A stretch of DNA of 64,000 nt from the NCBI RefSeq assembly GCF_017308975.1, contig NZ_JADWPD010000011.1:1-64000 (forward strand), in the 5' to 3' direction. The notes below the pieces were generated by a model, which worked only from the letters and a program-made list of their open reading frames with translations, was not told where the DNA came from and searched no databases. The position numbers were made by a program, and so were the translations under genes. This document shows, piece by piece, positions 1 to 8,690 of the stretch (positions are counted from its first letter, which is position 1; every line of letters starts with the position of its first letter). The stretch comes from Amycolatopsis sp. MtRt-6. GTDB taxonomy: Bacteria; Actinomycetota; Actinomycetes; Mycobacteriales; Pseudonocardiaceae.

Positions 1-150
1 CGACAGTCTGTCAGGAATCTCGACGAACGGTCGGAATCGTTATGCGAACGAACAGAACCACCCTGGCCAGGCCAGCAGCTCTACCAGGGCCAACGCACAC
101 AGCAGCAACTGGCGAGACTTCCCACACAGCCGTCCGCTGGAGGCGCGTGA
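1..150 (+). CDS. possible 3' end of an upstream gene (partial)
   Basis: The first forward frame is open from base 1 and stops with TGA at 148-150, which overlaps the ATG of the next gene as TGATG. That arrangement is typical of translational coupling, so the bases may be the tail of an upstream pilus-type gene. The encoded tail is Gln/Arg-rich and has no recognisable domain. The open frame could equally be chance in GC-rich DNA. Confidence 0.3.
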   Translation, partial: RQSVRNLDERSESLCERTEPPWPGQQLYQGQRTQQQLARLPTQPSAGGA

Positions 151-584
151 TGGACGTCCGCCGCGTCGCCTGGTGGCGAGCTGACGAAGGCCAGGTCTCG
201 GCGTTCGTCGTCGTGTTGGTGCTCGGGCTCATGGCCTTGGCCGGCCTCGGACTCGACGGTGGCCTCGCGCTCGCGGCGAAGGTCCGAGCCACCGGCCAGG
301 CCGAGTCCGCGGCACGCGCCGGCGCGCAAGCGATCGATCTCGCCGCCTACCGGGCCACCGGCACGTTGCGGCTGGTGCCCGCGCAAGCCGACGGTCTCGC
401 GCGCCGGTACCTCGCCGGAATCGGCGCCACCGGCACGGTGACAGCCACAGCCGACACGGTGACCGTCACCGTCACGACCCACCAGCGCACCCAGCTGCTG
501 TCGCTCATCGGCATCCCGTCGATCGGCGCCCACGGCAGCGGCGCAGCTCACCCTCAGCGCGGAGTCACCGAGCTGGAGCCCTGA
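150..584 (+). CDS. TadE/TadG-like pilus assembly protein
   Basis: This 144-residue protein is probably a pseudopilin-like membrane protein of a Tad/Flp-type pilus. Near the N-terminus an acidic DEGQVSAF segment leads into one hydrophobic helix (about residues 16-40), the pattern of TadE/TadG-like helices. It continues with an Ala-rich AESAARAGAQAID segment and a Thr/Val-rich C-terminal domain. I chose the ATG at 150 because GGAGG lies at 139-143; an in-frame ATG at 42 lacks such a site. It heads a run of three forward genes. Family membership rests on the helix pattern and neighbours, not on a signature motif. Confidence 0.7.
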   Translation: MDVRRVAWWRADEGQVSAFVVVLVLGLMALAGLGLDGGLALAAKVRATGQAESAARAGAQAIDLAAYRATGTLRLVPAQADGLARRYLAGIGATGTVTATADTVTVTVTTHQRTQLLSLIGIPSIGAHGSGAAHPQRGVTELEP

Positions 585-603
585 ACACCGGAGGTGAAGA
601 ACG

Positions 604-1011
604 ATGATCATGATCGACGAGATCGAACGGCGCGTCGAGAAGGCCGACGCGGAGAAGAGCGCGAGGAGGACAGCGGCAGCCCGCGAGGTCGGTGAGCTCG
701 CCCGTCGTCGAGCTGCGCTGGCCGAGGAGCTGGCGGAGGTCGAGCGCAAGCTCGGCACCGTGCTCGTCGCGGCGGCGGACGTCATCGGCATCGACGAGCT
801 GACCGAGTTCACCGACGTCCCGGCCGCCGACCTCACGAGGTGGTTCACCGCCGGCAAACCCCGCGCCCGGCGAGGTCGACCGCCCGGCAGCCGCCGGCCG
901 AAGCCGGAGACTCAGCCTGGGGCCGTGCCGGCACCTGCACCGCCGGAACCGCGACCGGGGCCGTCGACGGCCGGTATCCAGCCGTCGGTTGTTCACGGCC
1001 AGCGAAGCTGA
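604..1011 (+). CDS. small coiled-coil protein of unknown function
   Basis: A 135-residue protein with a strong ribosome binding site (GGAGG, 590-594) before its ATG. Residues about 5-60 are charged, Ala/Glu/Arg-rich and predicted by eye to form a long coiled coil. Residues about 60-80 (IDELTEFTDVPAADLTRWF) resemble a short helix-turn-helix. The C-terminal third is Arg/Pro-rich and probably disordered. It lies 19 bases after the TadE/G-like gene and 15 bases before the LysM/BTAD gene, so the three are probably cotranscribed. I do not recognise the family; a role as a cytoplasmic accessory of the pilus or element is inference only. Confidence 0.65.
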   Translation: MIMIDEIERRVEKADAEKSARRTAAAREVGELARRRAALAEELAEVERKLGTVLVAAADVIGIDELTEFTDVPAADLTRWFTAGKPRARRGRPPGSRRPKPETQPGAVPAPAPPEPRPGPSTAGIQPSVVHGQRS

Positions 1012-1026
1012 GCCAGGGACGCTGTT

Positions 1027-3537
1027 GTGCCTGCAAAACGGCAAGCCGGAACCGGGTCGCGGCGAGTTCGTCGTGCGCTCGTGCGTGGCGCTCGGCGGGT
1101 GCTGCAGGCCGGCGTGGCGCTCGCGCTGCTGTCCGGGTTGTGTGCCGGGCTGCCGTGGGCGCTGGTGCGGTTCATCGGCTGGCCCCTCCCGGATCACCTG
1201 CCCACCATGGCCGAGCTCGGCGATGTGCTGACAGCTCGGCTGTCGGCAAGTCTGCTGCTGGACGTGCTCGCGTGCGGCGCGTGGCTGTTGTGGGGCGCGT
1301 TCGTCATCGAGCTGGCCAGGTGCGGATGCGACCTCGCCCGCACCGTCGGCCGGCCGGGTGCAGCCTGGCGCGGCGGCCCACTCCGCCGGGCCGCGGCGGT
1401 GCTCATCACCACCGTGGTCGTGTCGTTCGTCGGCCGCACTGCCCTCGCCGCCTCCGGTGGAGGCGGCGCGGTCCAGACCGGTGTGAGCTCGTCGGTGACC
1501 GCGCCATTGGCTGTTGACGGTCGATCGGAGGACGTCGAGCTGGTGCGTCCGCCCCGTGCCGGTGTCCACGATTCGCTGTACCGGATCGCGCAGCGCTGCC
1601 TCGGTGAGGGCAACCGGTGGCCGGAGCTTTGGCGCCTGAACGCCGGGAGCATCCAGCCCGGCGGTCGCACGCTGACCTCGCCCGGCCTGATCCATCCGGG
1701 CGATCGGATCCGCCTTCCGCCGACGCCCACGCCTGCCGCCTCCACACCACCGCAGCGGCAGCCGCCACCAGCGAAGCCCACGGCTACCGCTCCGCCGAGC
1801 CCGTCGCCACCTCCCACCGTTGCTCCGAACCCCGGCTCGTCGTGGGAGCCCGGCGTGTACGTCGGCCTCGGGCTGGCGGGGGCGATCAGCGCAATGCTGC
1901 TGGTCGCCCGACGACGTCACCGCACCACCTACCGGCCCGGCAGCGGCCGGCGCGACGACAACCTGCCCGTCGCCCCGGTCGTCTACCAGCTGCACCTGGC
2001 ACACCAGCACGCCCAGACCGGACCCGGCGAGGCCGATGCCGCCGAGCCCGAGACGATGCTCGAACTGGGCAAGGCCGCCGATGAAGCCGCCGCCGACCTG
2101 GCGCTGGACCTCGCGGGGACGCACGGCCTCGGGCTCATCGGCCCCGGCAGCCACGCCGCCGCCCGCGCGCTGCTGCTCACGGCCATGACCGCCACCGGCC
2201 ACCCGCAGATCGTCGCGCCGGCCGCGGATCTGCGTGGCTTGCTCGGCGTCCCGAACCGCGGCGCCGACCTGCCCGAGTGTGTCCACCTCGTCGACGACCT
2301 CCCCGCCGCACTCGCACACCTCGACAGCCAGACGCCGCGGATCTTGCTGGCGACTGCGCCGGCAAGCGAACACGATCGCACCCGACTGCAACACACCCTC
2401 GCCGGAGGCGGCGCGAGCACAACCGTGCTACTGCTCGGCCAATGGCATTCCGGCGTCACGGCCTACGTGGACACCACTGGCACCATCACCGCGACTTCAC
2501 CCGGTCCGGGTGATGCGCTGCGTGGCCGGCGAGTCTTCTCCCTTCCCGAATCCGCGACCCGCGAGCTGTTCGCCCTCTTCGACGCCGCACACGGCGCCCG
2601 GGACGACCACCCCGAGCCTGCTGCCGAGTCCAGCCACGGGTTGGAGATCGCAGGTCCACCGGACCAAGCCGAAGCAGTACCGGAGCCGGTCTCGACGAAT
2701 ACCACCGAAGCTCCGCATGACGTCGCCGCGCCGCTGGTGCTGGCGGTGTTCGGTCAGCCGAGGTTGTCGTGGCGACCTGACCTCACGCGCCCGGATCAGG
2801 CGGTCGAAGTCACCGGCAGCCTGTCGCGACGGCTGTGGGAGCTGCTGATCTACCTTGCCCTGCATCCGGAGGGAGTTCCGCGGGCCGCGATCATCGACAG
2901 CCTGTGGGCCAACCGCCCTGCGCAGGACCCGGCCGCCGTGCTGCGCACCGTCCTGTCCCGCCTCCGCAGCACCGTCCACAAAGCCACCTCGCCCGACGTC
3001 GGCGACCTCGTGGTCGTGCAGCACGGCCGGTATTGCCTCGAGCCCGCGGTCGTCGAGGTCGACTACTGGACGTTCGCCGGCGCGCTCGCCCGACGCCGCA
3101 GCACGACCGACGACCAGCACCGCGCCGCGGCCAATGCCGCGATCGTCGCGAGCTACGGCGGCGAGCTGGCCGCCGGCATCGAAGCCGACTGGCTCGCCGC
3201 GCTGCGGGAAGGCGTCCGCCGCGACGCTCTCGACGCCGTCGCCGCTCTGGCCCGCGCACGAGTCCGGAGCGATCCCGAGTCCACGCTGGAGCTGCTGGAA
3301 TCGGCGCGCGACTTCGACCCGCACAACGAGTTGCTCTACCGCGACATCATGCGACTCGAACACAACCTCGGTCGGCACGACGCGATAGTCCGGACGCTAC
3401 GGCTGCTGGAAGCACGTCTCGCCGAGATCGACGAAACACCGACGGCTGCGACAATCGAGCTCGCCGAACGACTACGGGAACCGCAATCCCCAAGGCTCGA
3501 ACCGGCCTGGGTGCGCCATAAAGTACCTCTACGATGA
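1027..3537 (+). CDS. LysM and BTAD domain membrane protein
   Basis: This 836-residue protein starts at a GTG. By eye it has three N-terminal membrane helices (about residues 22-45, 70-100, 118-140), then a LysM-like region (about 175-225, with LYRIAQRC and HPGDRIRLP). A Pro-rich linker and a fourth helix (VYVGLGLAGAISAMLLVA) follow. The C-terminal quarter begins with a winged-helix segment (HPEGVPRAAIIDSLW) followed by an all-helical BTAD-type domain, as in SARP regulators. In actinobacteria such proteins often sit beside Tad-pilus or secretion genes. It may sense the cell wall and bind DNA or partners, but the target is unknown. The sequence ends in ATGA with no close downstream gene. Confidence 0.8.
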   Translation: MPAKRQAGTGSRRVRRALVRGARRVLQAGVALALLSGLCAGLPWALVRFIGWPLPDHLPTMAELGDVLTARLSASLLLDVLACGAWLLWGAFVIELARCGCDLARTVGRPGAAWRGGPLRRAAAVLITTVVVSFVGRTALAASGGGGAVQTGVSSSVTAPLAVDGRSEDVELVRPPRAGVHDSLYRIAQRCLGEGNRWPELWRLNAGSIQPGGRTLTSPGLIHPGDRIRLPPTPTPAASTPPQRQPPPAKPTATAPPSPSPPPTVAPNPGSSWEPGVYVGLGLAGAISAMLLVARRRHRTTYRPGSGRRDDNLPVAPVVYQLHLAHQHAQTGPGEADAAEPETMLELGKAADEAAADLALDLAGTHGLGLIGPGSHAAARALLLTAMTATGHPQIVAPAADLRGLLGVPNRGADLPECVHLVDDLPAALAHLDSQTPRILLATAPASEHDRTRLQHTLAGGGASTTVLLLGQWHSGVTAYVDTTGTITATSPGPGDALRGRRVFSLPESATRELFALFDAAHGARDDHPEPAAESSHGLEIAGPPDQAEAVPEPVSTNTTEAPHDVAAPLVLAVFGQPRLSWRPDLTRPDQAVEVTGSLSRRLWELLIYLALHPEGVPRAAIIDSLWANRPAQDPAAVLRTVLSRLRSTVHKATSPDVGDLVVVQHGRYCLEPAVVEVDYWTFAGALARRRSTTDDQHRAAANAAIVASYGGELAAGIEADWLAALREGVRRDALDAVAALARARVRSDPESTLELLESARDFDPHNELLYRDIMRLEHNLGRHDAIVRTLRLLEARLAEIDETPTAATIELAERLREPQSPRLEPAWVRHKVPLR

Positions 3538-4291
3538 AATAGCTGGTCAGTGGCGACGGATGTTAGTGTCGACGCACTGATAGTCGTCGCGCAGAAAAGC
3601 ATCCCGTGTTCCCGTTCAGAGTCGCCATTCGCTGTGGCATCGTCAAGATTCAGCAACGTGTCGCATGGACGGACGCCGCACCCCTGCGATTGTCCGAGCG
3701 GCCCGCTCGTTGGAGCCGATCGTCCAGGAGTGCTGCTCCCGGGGTGCTCGCCGGCCATCGGGGGTGCCACTGCGCGCGCCGATCGCCCCGGCGTTCCGTA
3801 GACCGTCTAAGGCGGATCCTCCGTCTACGCGCATACATGCAGGTCATGGCCTGCGTGCGGGGATCCACTGGTATCCCAGACTCGCTTGGCGGCAAGCAGG
3901 TAAGCACATCAGGCCTGCCCCGTCGGTCCCGCAGCTGTGAACATGTTCCCGTCGCCCGGCTCTCATGGTCATCTCACCTCGTGCCGGCAGTCATCCGCCC
4001 ATTTCTATTTGGTTCAAATAAGTGCCTGTCGATTTACGTTGTTGGACTGTTGTCGGCAGCTCGGCGTTCGCGACCTGCGCAAACGGTTTCGGCAAAATAC
4101 TTCAAACGATTTTGGCTGGACGATGGAATTCGTCACCCGAATGGGGGTGTGGAAAGGTATTGTGCGGCTGATCTTGTCGAGTTACTTTTGTTGTGTCGCC
4201 CGGGAATCCGGAAATCACATTCAAGGGACCGCAGCGAATCGTTCTGATTCGCCGTACCGCCCGCGTCGCGCACTGGAAAGGAATACCTGCG
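3538..4291 (+). other. gene-free stretch before the AAA+/VWA cassette
   Basis: No frame here has convincing codon bias, a ribosome binding site and a protein-like translation together. The part from about 4000 to 4200 is clearly richer in A and T than the rest of the window, so it probably holds the promoter of the AAA+ gene, which starts with GGAAAGGA at 4275-4282. The bases ggttcaaat near 4011 resemble a tRNA T-loop, but no cloverleaf surrounds them. Confidence 0.4.
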
Positions 4292-5518
4292 ATGACCACG
4301 CCCACCCCGCCCGTCACGGCAGCTGCCGCCGGGCCGACCACCCCGGCGGGTGGGACGGCGACCCGGCTCCGCAATGGCGAACTCCGCGCGATGGTCGCCA
4401 AAGTCCTCGCTGACGCCCCCGCAACCACTCACACCCCCGGCAGCATCGCGCTCACCCTGAACCGCTCATCCGGCGCGGTCGGCAACGCCTGCAAAGCGCT
4501 GGCCGACAGGGGAGAAGCCGAACTCGCCACCACCGCGCCACTGGGCTACCGGGCCACCGCGACGACAACGGCCGCCGCCGCGCCCGCCATCACCCCCGCC
4601 CCGCCATGCACACCCCGCCGCAAGCCACCCGCGACGGCACCCGCCGCAACGCCGCCCACGCCCGCCCCGTCCGGTACGGGCATCACCACCAGCCGACCGG
4701 TGCGCAAGGTCACCGGTCCGGTGAAACGTCCGAACGGGATGGACTACCACCCCAGGCTGCTGTCCGGCATGCCGGACGTGACCGCGCTGGCGCGGTTGCG
4801 CGACGCCGGGGTCGCCGCGCTCCTGTACGGTCCGCCCGGTACCGGGAAAACCTCGGTTGTGGAGGCGGCGTTCAACGACTGCCTCACCGTGCAGGGCGAC
4901 GGCGACACCGTGGTCGCGGACCTCGTGGGCGACTACACCAAGACCCCTGACGGCGACTTCGTGTTCGTCCACGGCCCGCTGGTCCGCGCGATGCGCGAAG
5001 GCGTGCCGCTGTTCATCGACGACGCGACCCTGATCCCGCCGACCGTGCTCGCCGTGGTCTACCCCGCGATGGACGGACGCCGCGAAATCATCGTCAAGGC
5101 CAACGGCGGCGAAGTCGTCAAGGCCGAACCGGGGTTCTACGTCATCGCCGGGCACAACCCCGGCGTGCACGGGGCCATCCTCACCGACGCGCTGTCCTCC
5201 CGGTTCTCCGTGCACATCCAGGTCTCCAGCGACTACGCCCTCGCCGAACAGCTCGGGGTCGACAAGAAGGCCGTGCGGGTGGCACGCAACCTCGCGACCC
5301 GGCAGGAAAAAGGCGAGATCGGGTGGGCGCCCCAGTTGCGGGAGCTGCTGGCGTTCAAGAAGCTCGCCGACGCGTGGGACCTCGACGCCGCCGCCGGAAA
5401 CCTGGTCGGGATCGCGCCGGAAGAGGACCGCGCCACCGTCGCCGCCGTGGTGCGCGACGTCTTCGGCAAGGCCGTCGCCCCGCTCGCCCTCGGTGCCCGC
5501 ATCGCCACCAAGCCCTGA
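4292..5518 (+). CDS. MoxR-type AAA+ ATPase with N-terminal winged helix
   Basis: A 408-residue cytoplasmic ATPase. Residues about 28-88 form a winged-helix-like domain (TLNRSSGAVGNACKALADRG). A Pro/Ala-rich linker follows. The AAA+ core has Walker A GPPGTGKT (180-187), Walker B GVPLFIDDA (237-245), a sensor-1 type Asn in AGHNPG (287-291) and SSRF (302-305), which could supply the arginine finger. The layout matches MoxR/CobS-like ATPases, which usually remodel a partner carrying a VWA domain; such a partner is the next gene. The start at 4292 is set by GGAAAGGA at 4275-4282. The DNA-binding-like N-terminus is unusual for MoxR proteins and resembles the C-terminal domain of the protein encoded at 8691-9227. 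Confidence 0.88.
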   Translation: MTTPTPPVTAAAAGPTTPAGGTATRLRNGELRAMVAKVLADAPATTHTPGSIALTLNRSSGAVGNACKALADRGEAELATTAPLGYRATATTTAAAAPAITPAPPCTPRRKPPATAPAATPPTPAPSGTGITTSRPVRKVTGPVKRPNGMDYHPRLLSGMPDVTALARLRDAGVAALLYGPPGTGKTSVVEAAFNDCLTVQGDGDTVVADLVGDYTKTPDGDFVFVHGPLVRAMREGVPLFIDDATLIPPTVLAVVYPAMDGRREIIVKANGGEVVKAEPGFYVIAGHNPGVHGAILTDALSSRFSVHIQVSSDYALAEQLGVDKKAVRVARNLATRQEKGEIGWAPQLRELLAFKKLADAWDLDAAAGNLVGIAPEEDRATVAAVVRDVFGKAVAPLALGARIATKP

Positions 5519-5554
5519 ACCGCCTCCGTGAACCGTCGCGAAAGGACCCGTGTC

Positions 5555-7324
5555 ATGAGTGCCCACTTCACCACCGACCCGGCCGCCACCGGCGCCGCCG
5601 TGTTCCCCGCCCGTCCGGAATGGCTGACCCTGTCCGCCGCGTTCGCCGACGAGGTACCTGTGATCGCCGACCGCGACGACCTCGTGGTCAGTGTCGCCCC
5701 CGGGGCAGGCGGCGGTGCCCCCGCTTGCTTTTACCCGCACCGCGCGCTGATCGAGGTCGACGGTGACCACCTCCGTGTAGACCCCGCCACTGTGGACCCG
5801 GCGAACCTGTCCGACCGGGCCCGCTACGCCCCGGCATGGGGCGCCCTCACCCACGAGTGCGGACACGCCAAACACACCGCGTGGGAGCCGCCGGACGGCG
5901 CCCCGCCCGCCGTGATCGCCGCCGCCATGCTGCTGGAAGAGCCACGGATGGAAGCGGCGCACATCCGCCGCCGCCCGGACGACCGGCACTGGCTCCGGGC
6001 GTGCGTACAGGGCATCGTCGCCACCGACCTGCACCTGTTCGCCGACCCCACGACCGCCCCGAAGATGACCCCCGCCGACGCCGCACACACCGCCGCGCTC
6101 CTGCTGGGCCGGGCCGACGGCGGAGTGCTCACCCACGCCGAGGTCTACCCAGTCGCCCGGGTCGTCGAAGGCGTGCTCGGTGCGGAGGTCCTCGGCAAGC
6201 TGCGGGCGGTGTGGCGGCAAGCGCTGCGGACCGCCGACGACGCGGGCGAGCAGATGCTCGACCTCGGGCGGCGGTGGTGCGAGATCCTCGGCACCGACCC
6301 TGACTCGACCTCGCCGGCCTCGGCCGGGACCTCGGATCCGTCGGCTGGCTCGCCCGGTCCCGGAGCACCCGCCACCCCGTCACCGCTGGCAGATGCGATC
6401 GCCGCCGTGCTGGGCAGCGTGGCGGCGAACGTCGCGAGTGAGAAGCCACCTCAGGACCCGGCCGCCGTCGCGGCCGCCGCGGAGGAACGCGAAGCTGCCG
6501 CCGAACGGGAAGCGGGGAAGATGGCGCGGCGCGTGTTCGGCACCGGCGGCCCCCGCAGCGGCGACACCCGAACGATGGCCACCCGGCCGCCCACGCCCGA
6601 GGAGTGCACAGCCGCGCGGGTGCTCGCGAGGGCGCTGGACACCGCCGGAATGCGGGAACGGGTGGCCGTCCGCGCCACCTCGGAGGTACCGCCGGGACGT
6701 CTGCGGATGCGCGGGGTGCGTGCCGCCGAGGCTCAACTCGCTGCCGGTGCCGTGGTGACCGCCGAGCCGTTCACCCGCACCCTCCGCAAACCGGTCACCG
6801 TGCCGCCGCTGCGCGTCGGGATCGCGTGCGACGTGTCCGGCTCGATGGGGTGGGCGCGCGCTCACGTGGCCTCGGCGGCCTGGATCCTGGCCAACGCCGC
6901 CCGCCACACCCGGGTGCCCGCCGACACGGCGAGTGTCATCTTCGGCCGCAACGTGCGCCCGCTGACCCACCCGGGCAAGCCGCCCACCGAGGTCACCGAG
7001 TTCCGCGCCAACGACAACTACGAGGACATTCCCCGCGCGCTCGACGCCCTCGACGGCGCGCTCGGCCTGTCCCGTCCCGGCGCGGCCCGGCTGGTGGTCA
7101 TCGTGTCCGACGGCAAATACCGCTCGGACCCCCGCCGCGACGGGCAGAAGAAGCTCGACCGCCTCCGCGCGTCCGGGTGCGCAGTCCTGTGGCTGACCAC
7201 CAGCGCCAACGACACCCCACTCGACGGGGCGACCGTCCACGTGCTGACCGACCCCACCACAGCCGCCCGCGCCATCGGGCATGCCGCGACCGCCGCGCTT
7301 CGCGCCGCCGCCCGCCGCCGGTGA
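5555..7324 (+). CDS. zincin-motif and VWA domain protein
   Basis: A 589-residue partner of the preceding AAA+ ATPase. The N-terminal half has HECGH at 100-104, a match to the HExxH zinc-peptidase motif, followed 24 residues on by LEEPRMEAAH, which could give a third metal ligand. A Pro/Ala/Glu-rich linker (about 250-340) separates it from a C-terminal VWA domain with an intact metal-adhesion motif DVSGS (426-430) and a later VIVSDGKYRSD strand. ATPase plus VWA pairs act as chaperone or metal-insertion machines in known systems (CobST, MoxR). Here the substrate is unknown. The start at 5555 follows AAAGGA (5542-5547), and only 36 bases separate the two genes. Confidence 0.85.
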   Translation: MSAHFTTDPAATGAAVFPARPEWLTLSAAFADEVPVIADRDDLVVSVAPGAGGGAPACFYPHRALIEVDGDHLRVDPATVDPANLSDRARYAPAWGALTHECGHAKHTAWEPPDGAPPAVIAAAMLLEEPRMEAAHIRRRPDDRHWLRACVQGIVATDLHLFADPTTAPKMTPADAAHTAALLLGRADGGVLTHAEVYPVARVVEGVLGAEVLGKLRAVWRQALRTADDAGEQMLDLGRRWCEILGTDPDSTSPASAGTSDPSAGSPGPGAPATPSPLADAIAAVLGSVAANVASEKPPQDPAAVAAAAEEREAAAEREAGKMARRVFGTGGPRSGDTRTMATRPPTPEECTAARVLARALDTAGMRERVAVRATSEVPPGRLRMRGVRAAEAQLAAGAVVTAEPFTRTLRKPVTVPPLRVGIACDVSGSMGWARAHVASAAWILANAARHTRVPADTASVIFGRNVRPLTHPGKPPTEVTEFRANDNYEDIPRALDALDGALGLSRPGAARLVVIVSDGKYRSDPRRDGQKKLDRLRASGCAVLWLTTSANDTPLDGATVHVLTDPTTAARAIGHAATAALRAAARRR

Positions 7325-7392
7325 CCCGAGACGTTCCCAGCACGTGCGGAACCCGACTACCACCAGAAACAGCAACGGAAAGGCGAACCGCC

Positions 7393-8073
7393 ATGACTAC
7401 CCGCGACGAACGAATCATGAGGGCAGCACTCGACCTGACATCCGAACTGGACGGATCGTGGGGCCTGGTGACCTACCTGCGCAACTCCGGCTACATGACG
7501 AGTCTCTACGGCTGCACGATGCTTCTGGGCCCAGCAGGCGAAGCCCTTCGCATCGATCCGGTCAAGCACCTCCGGCCGTGGGCTTACACCATCCACCCCG
7601 TCCTGCCATATGACGAAGACGAACTCGCAACCGGCTGGTCCGAGCCCGGCTCGAACGTCCACCGTCGTCTGGTCTACCCGCCGGGCTGGTTCTTCCCGAA
7701 GGAACATCTACCGCGGCCCGTGCTCGTGGAGACTCGCACGCCGATCAAGGAGGTCGCCGACCGCCTCAAGGAGGAAGTGCTGCCATCATATCAATACTGG
7801 GCGGGGCGTATCCGAGAGCGCAACGCTCGACGCCACGAACGACTCGCGCAAGAACGCGCAGCAGCGCTCGACCTGGCACAGGTTTTCGGCGGCCCTGTGC
7901 GCCTCGAACCCGGACCGCCGAGCGTCACCTCGTGCCAACTCGACGACGGGCAATCGCGCATCCAGCTGAACACTCGTTCGCCGTACGTGCAGATGTCGTT
8001 CTTCGTCCCTCGTGATCACGCTGCCGTGATCACGACAGAGTTGGCCCGCCTGTTGGGTTTCGTCTTGACGTGA
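7393..8073 (+). CDS. unknown protein downstream of the AAA+/VWA pair
   Basis: A 226-residue soluble protein I do not recognise. It begins MTTRDERIM after AAAGG (7378-7382), the same start style as the two genes before it, so the three probably form one operon. The centre carries many aromatic residues (YPPGWFFPKEH, about 97-107) and a charged helix (about 120-160, KEVADRLKEEVL onward). The C-terminus has alternating hydrophobic strands (SPYVQMSFFVPRDH). Tryptophan- and proline-rich spacing suggests a folded single-domain protein. It may be an accessory or a substrate of the ATPase/VWA pair, but that is inference from position only. Confidence 0.75.
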   Translation: MTTRDERIMRAALDLTSELDGSWGLVTYLRNSGYMTSLYGCTMLLGPAGEALRIDPVKHLRPWAYTIHPVLPYDEDELATGWSEPGSNVHRRLVYPPGWFFPKEHLPRPVLVETRTPIKEVADRLKEEVLPSYQYWAGRIRERNARRHERLAQERAAALDLAQVFGGPVRLEPGPPSVTSCQLDDGQSRIQLNTRSPYVQMSFFVPRDHAAVITTELARLLGFVLT

Positions 8074-8077
8074 CGAC

Positions 8078-8227
8078 CTGAATGACAGCTACCACCCCAC
8101 CCGGGTAGTCGAGTTCGCCGGACGCACGCTCCGAGCACGCGTCGAGCGCGACTACTACATCAACCAGAGCTTCGCGGTTGCCGAGCTACTCAGCGACCAG
8201 ATGAACGTGGACGAGCTTCGCCGCTGA
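8078..8227 (+). pseudogene. small coding-like remnant
   Basis: This frame reads 49 protein-like codons with high G/C at third positions (for example VVEFAGRTLRARVERDYY and LLSDQMNVDELRR) and ends with TGA at 8225-8227. No ATG, GTG or TTG is available upstream; the only possible initiator is CTG at 8078. It may be the tail of a gene that lost its start, or a small protein with a rare start codon coupled to the preceding gene. Confidence 0.35.
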
Positions 8228-8635
8228 CGCTCTCAGCAACTGGTGGCACGGCATTCCGCGACCGAGTGCTGACGTCCGCGCTGCCACCGCTCTTCGGCGC
8301 AATGACCGAGCATCTCCTCGGCAGGGCCGCCGAAATCCTCGCCGCCCCGCCGACCACGCACACCATTTCACCTCATGTCGACGGTGCGATCAGTTGCGTT
8401 GCTGGTCATGACTACGGTTTCGACGGCGAAAGCGCATCGACCCCGACGCCATCGCTTGGGCGTACCGCCATGGCGGCGCGCTGCACATACTCGAACACCC
8501 TGACGGCAGCGTGACCTTCAGCAAGGCACACCGAGGTGACTGCCCGTTCGTTGCCACCGTTGGCGCGCAGGTCTGCGACGACGGCTGCCTCTTTCCTCAT
8601 CCGGTCGATGCGAACCAGCAGGCGGTCCAATGTCA
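8228..8635. other. degenerate interval with competing short frames
   Basis: Several short frames compete and none is convincing. Forward frames give protein-like stretches that change frame (for example DPDAIAWAYRHGGALHILEH near 8440-8500), as in a decayed gene. On the reverse strand 8412-8636 encodes 74 residues (MTLDRLLVRIDRMRKEAAVV...) with moderate codon bias and could be a real small protein. No ribosome binding site decides between them. Confidence 0.3.
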
Positions 8636-8672
8636 ACGGGGCCGGATCACCATGATGGTGATCCGGCCCCGT
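8636..8672. terminator. long perfect hairpin between convergent units
   Basis: The 18 bases at 8636-8653 are the exact reverse complement of 8655-8672, with one base between them. The stem is G/C-rich at its base. It lies between rightward sequence ending near 8635 and the leftward winged-helix gene ending at 8691, so it fits a bidirectional terminator. No clear T-run follows on either strand, which is common in actinomycetes. Confidence 0.65.
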
Positions 8673-8690
8673 CTGGTTGGCGCTGGACGG

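Noticed and set aside
4005..4030. Bases ggttcaaat like a tRNA T-loop, considered as an attachment site
   Set aside because: No acceptor stem, anticodon arm or second copy could be found.
4466..6220. Long reverse-strand open frame of 584 codons opposite the AAA+ and VWA genes
   Set aside because: It is antisense to genes with intact Walker and VWA motifs; its Gly/Val/His-rich text has no domain and results from G/C third-position bias.
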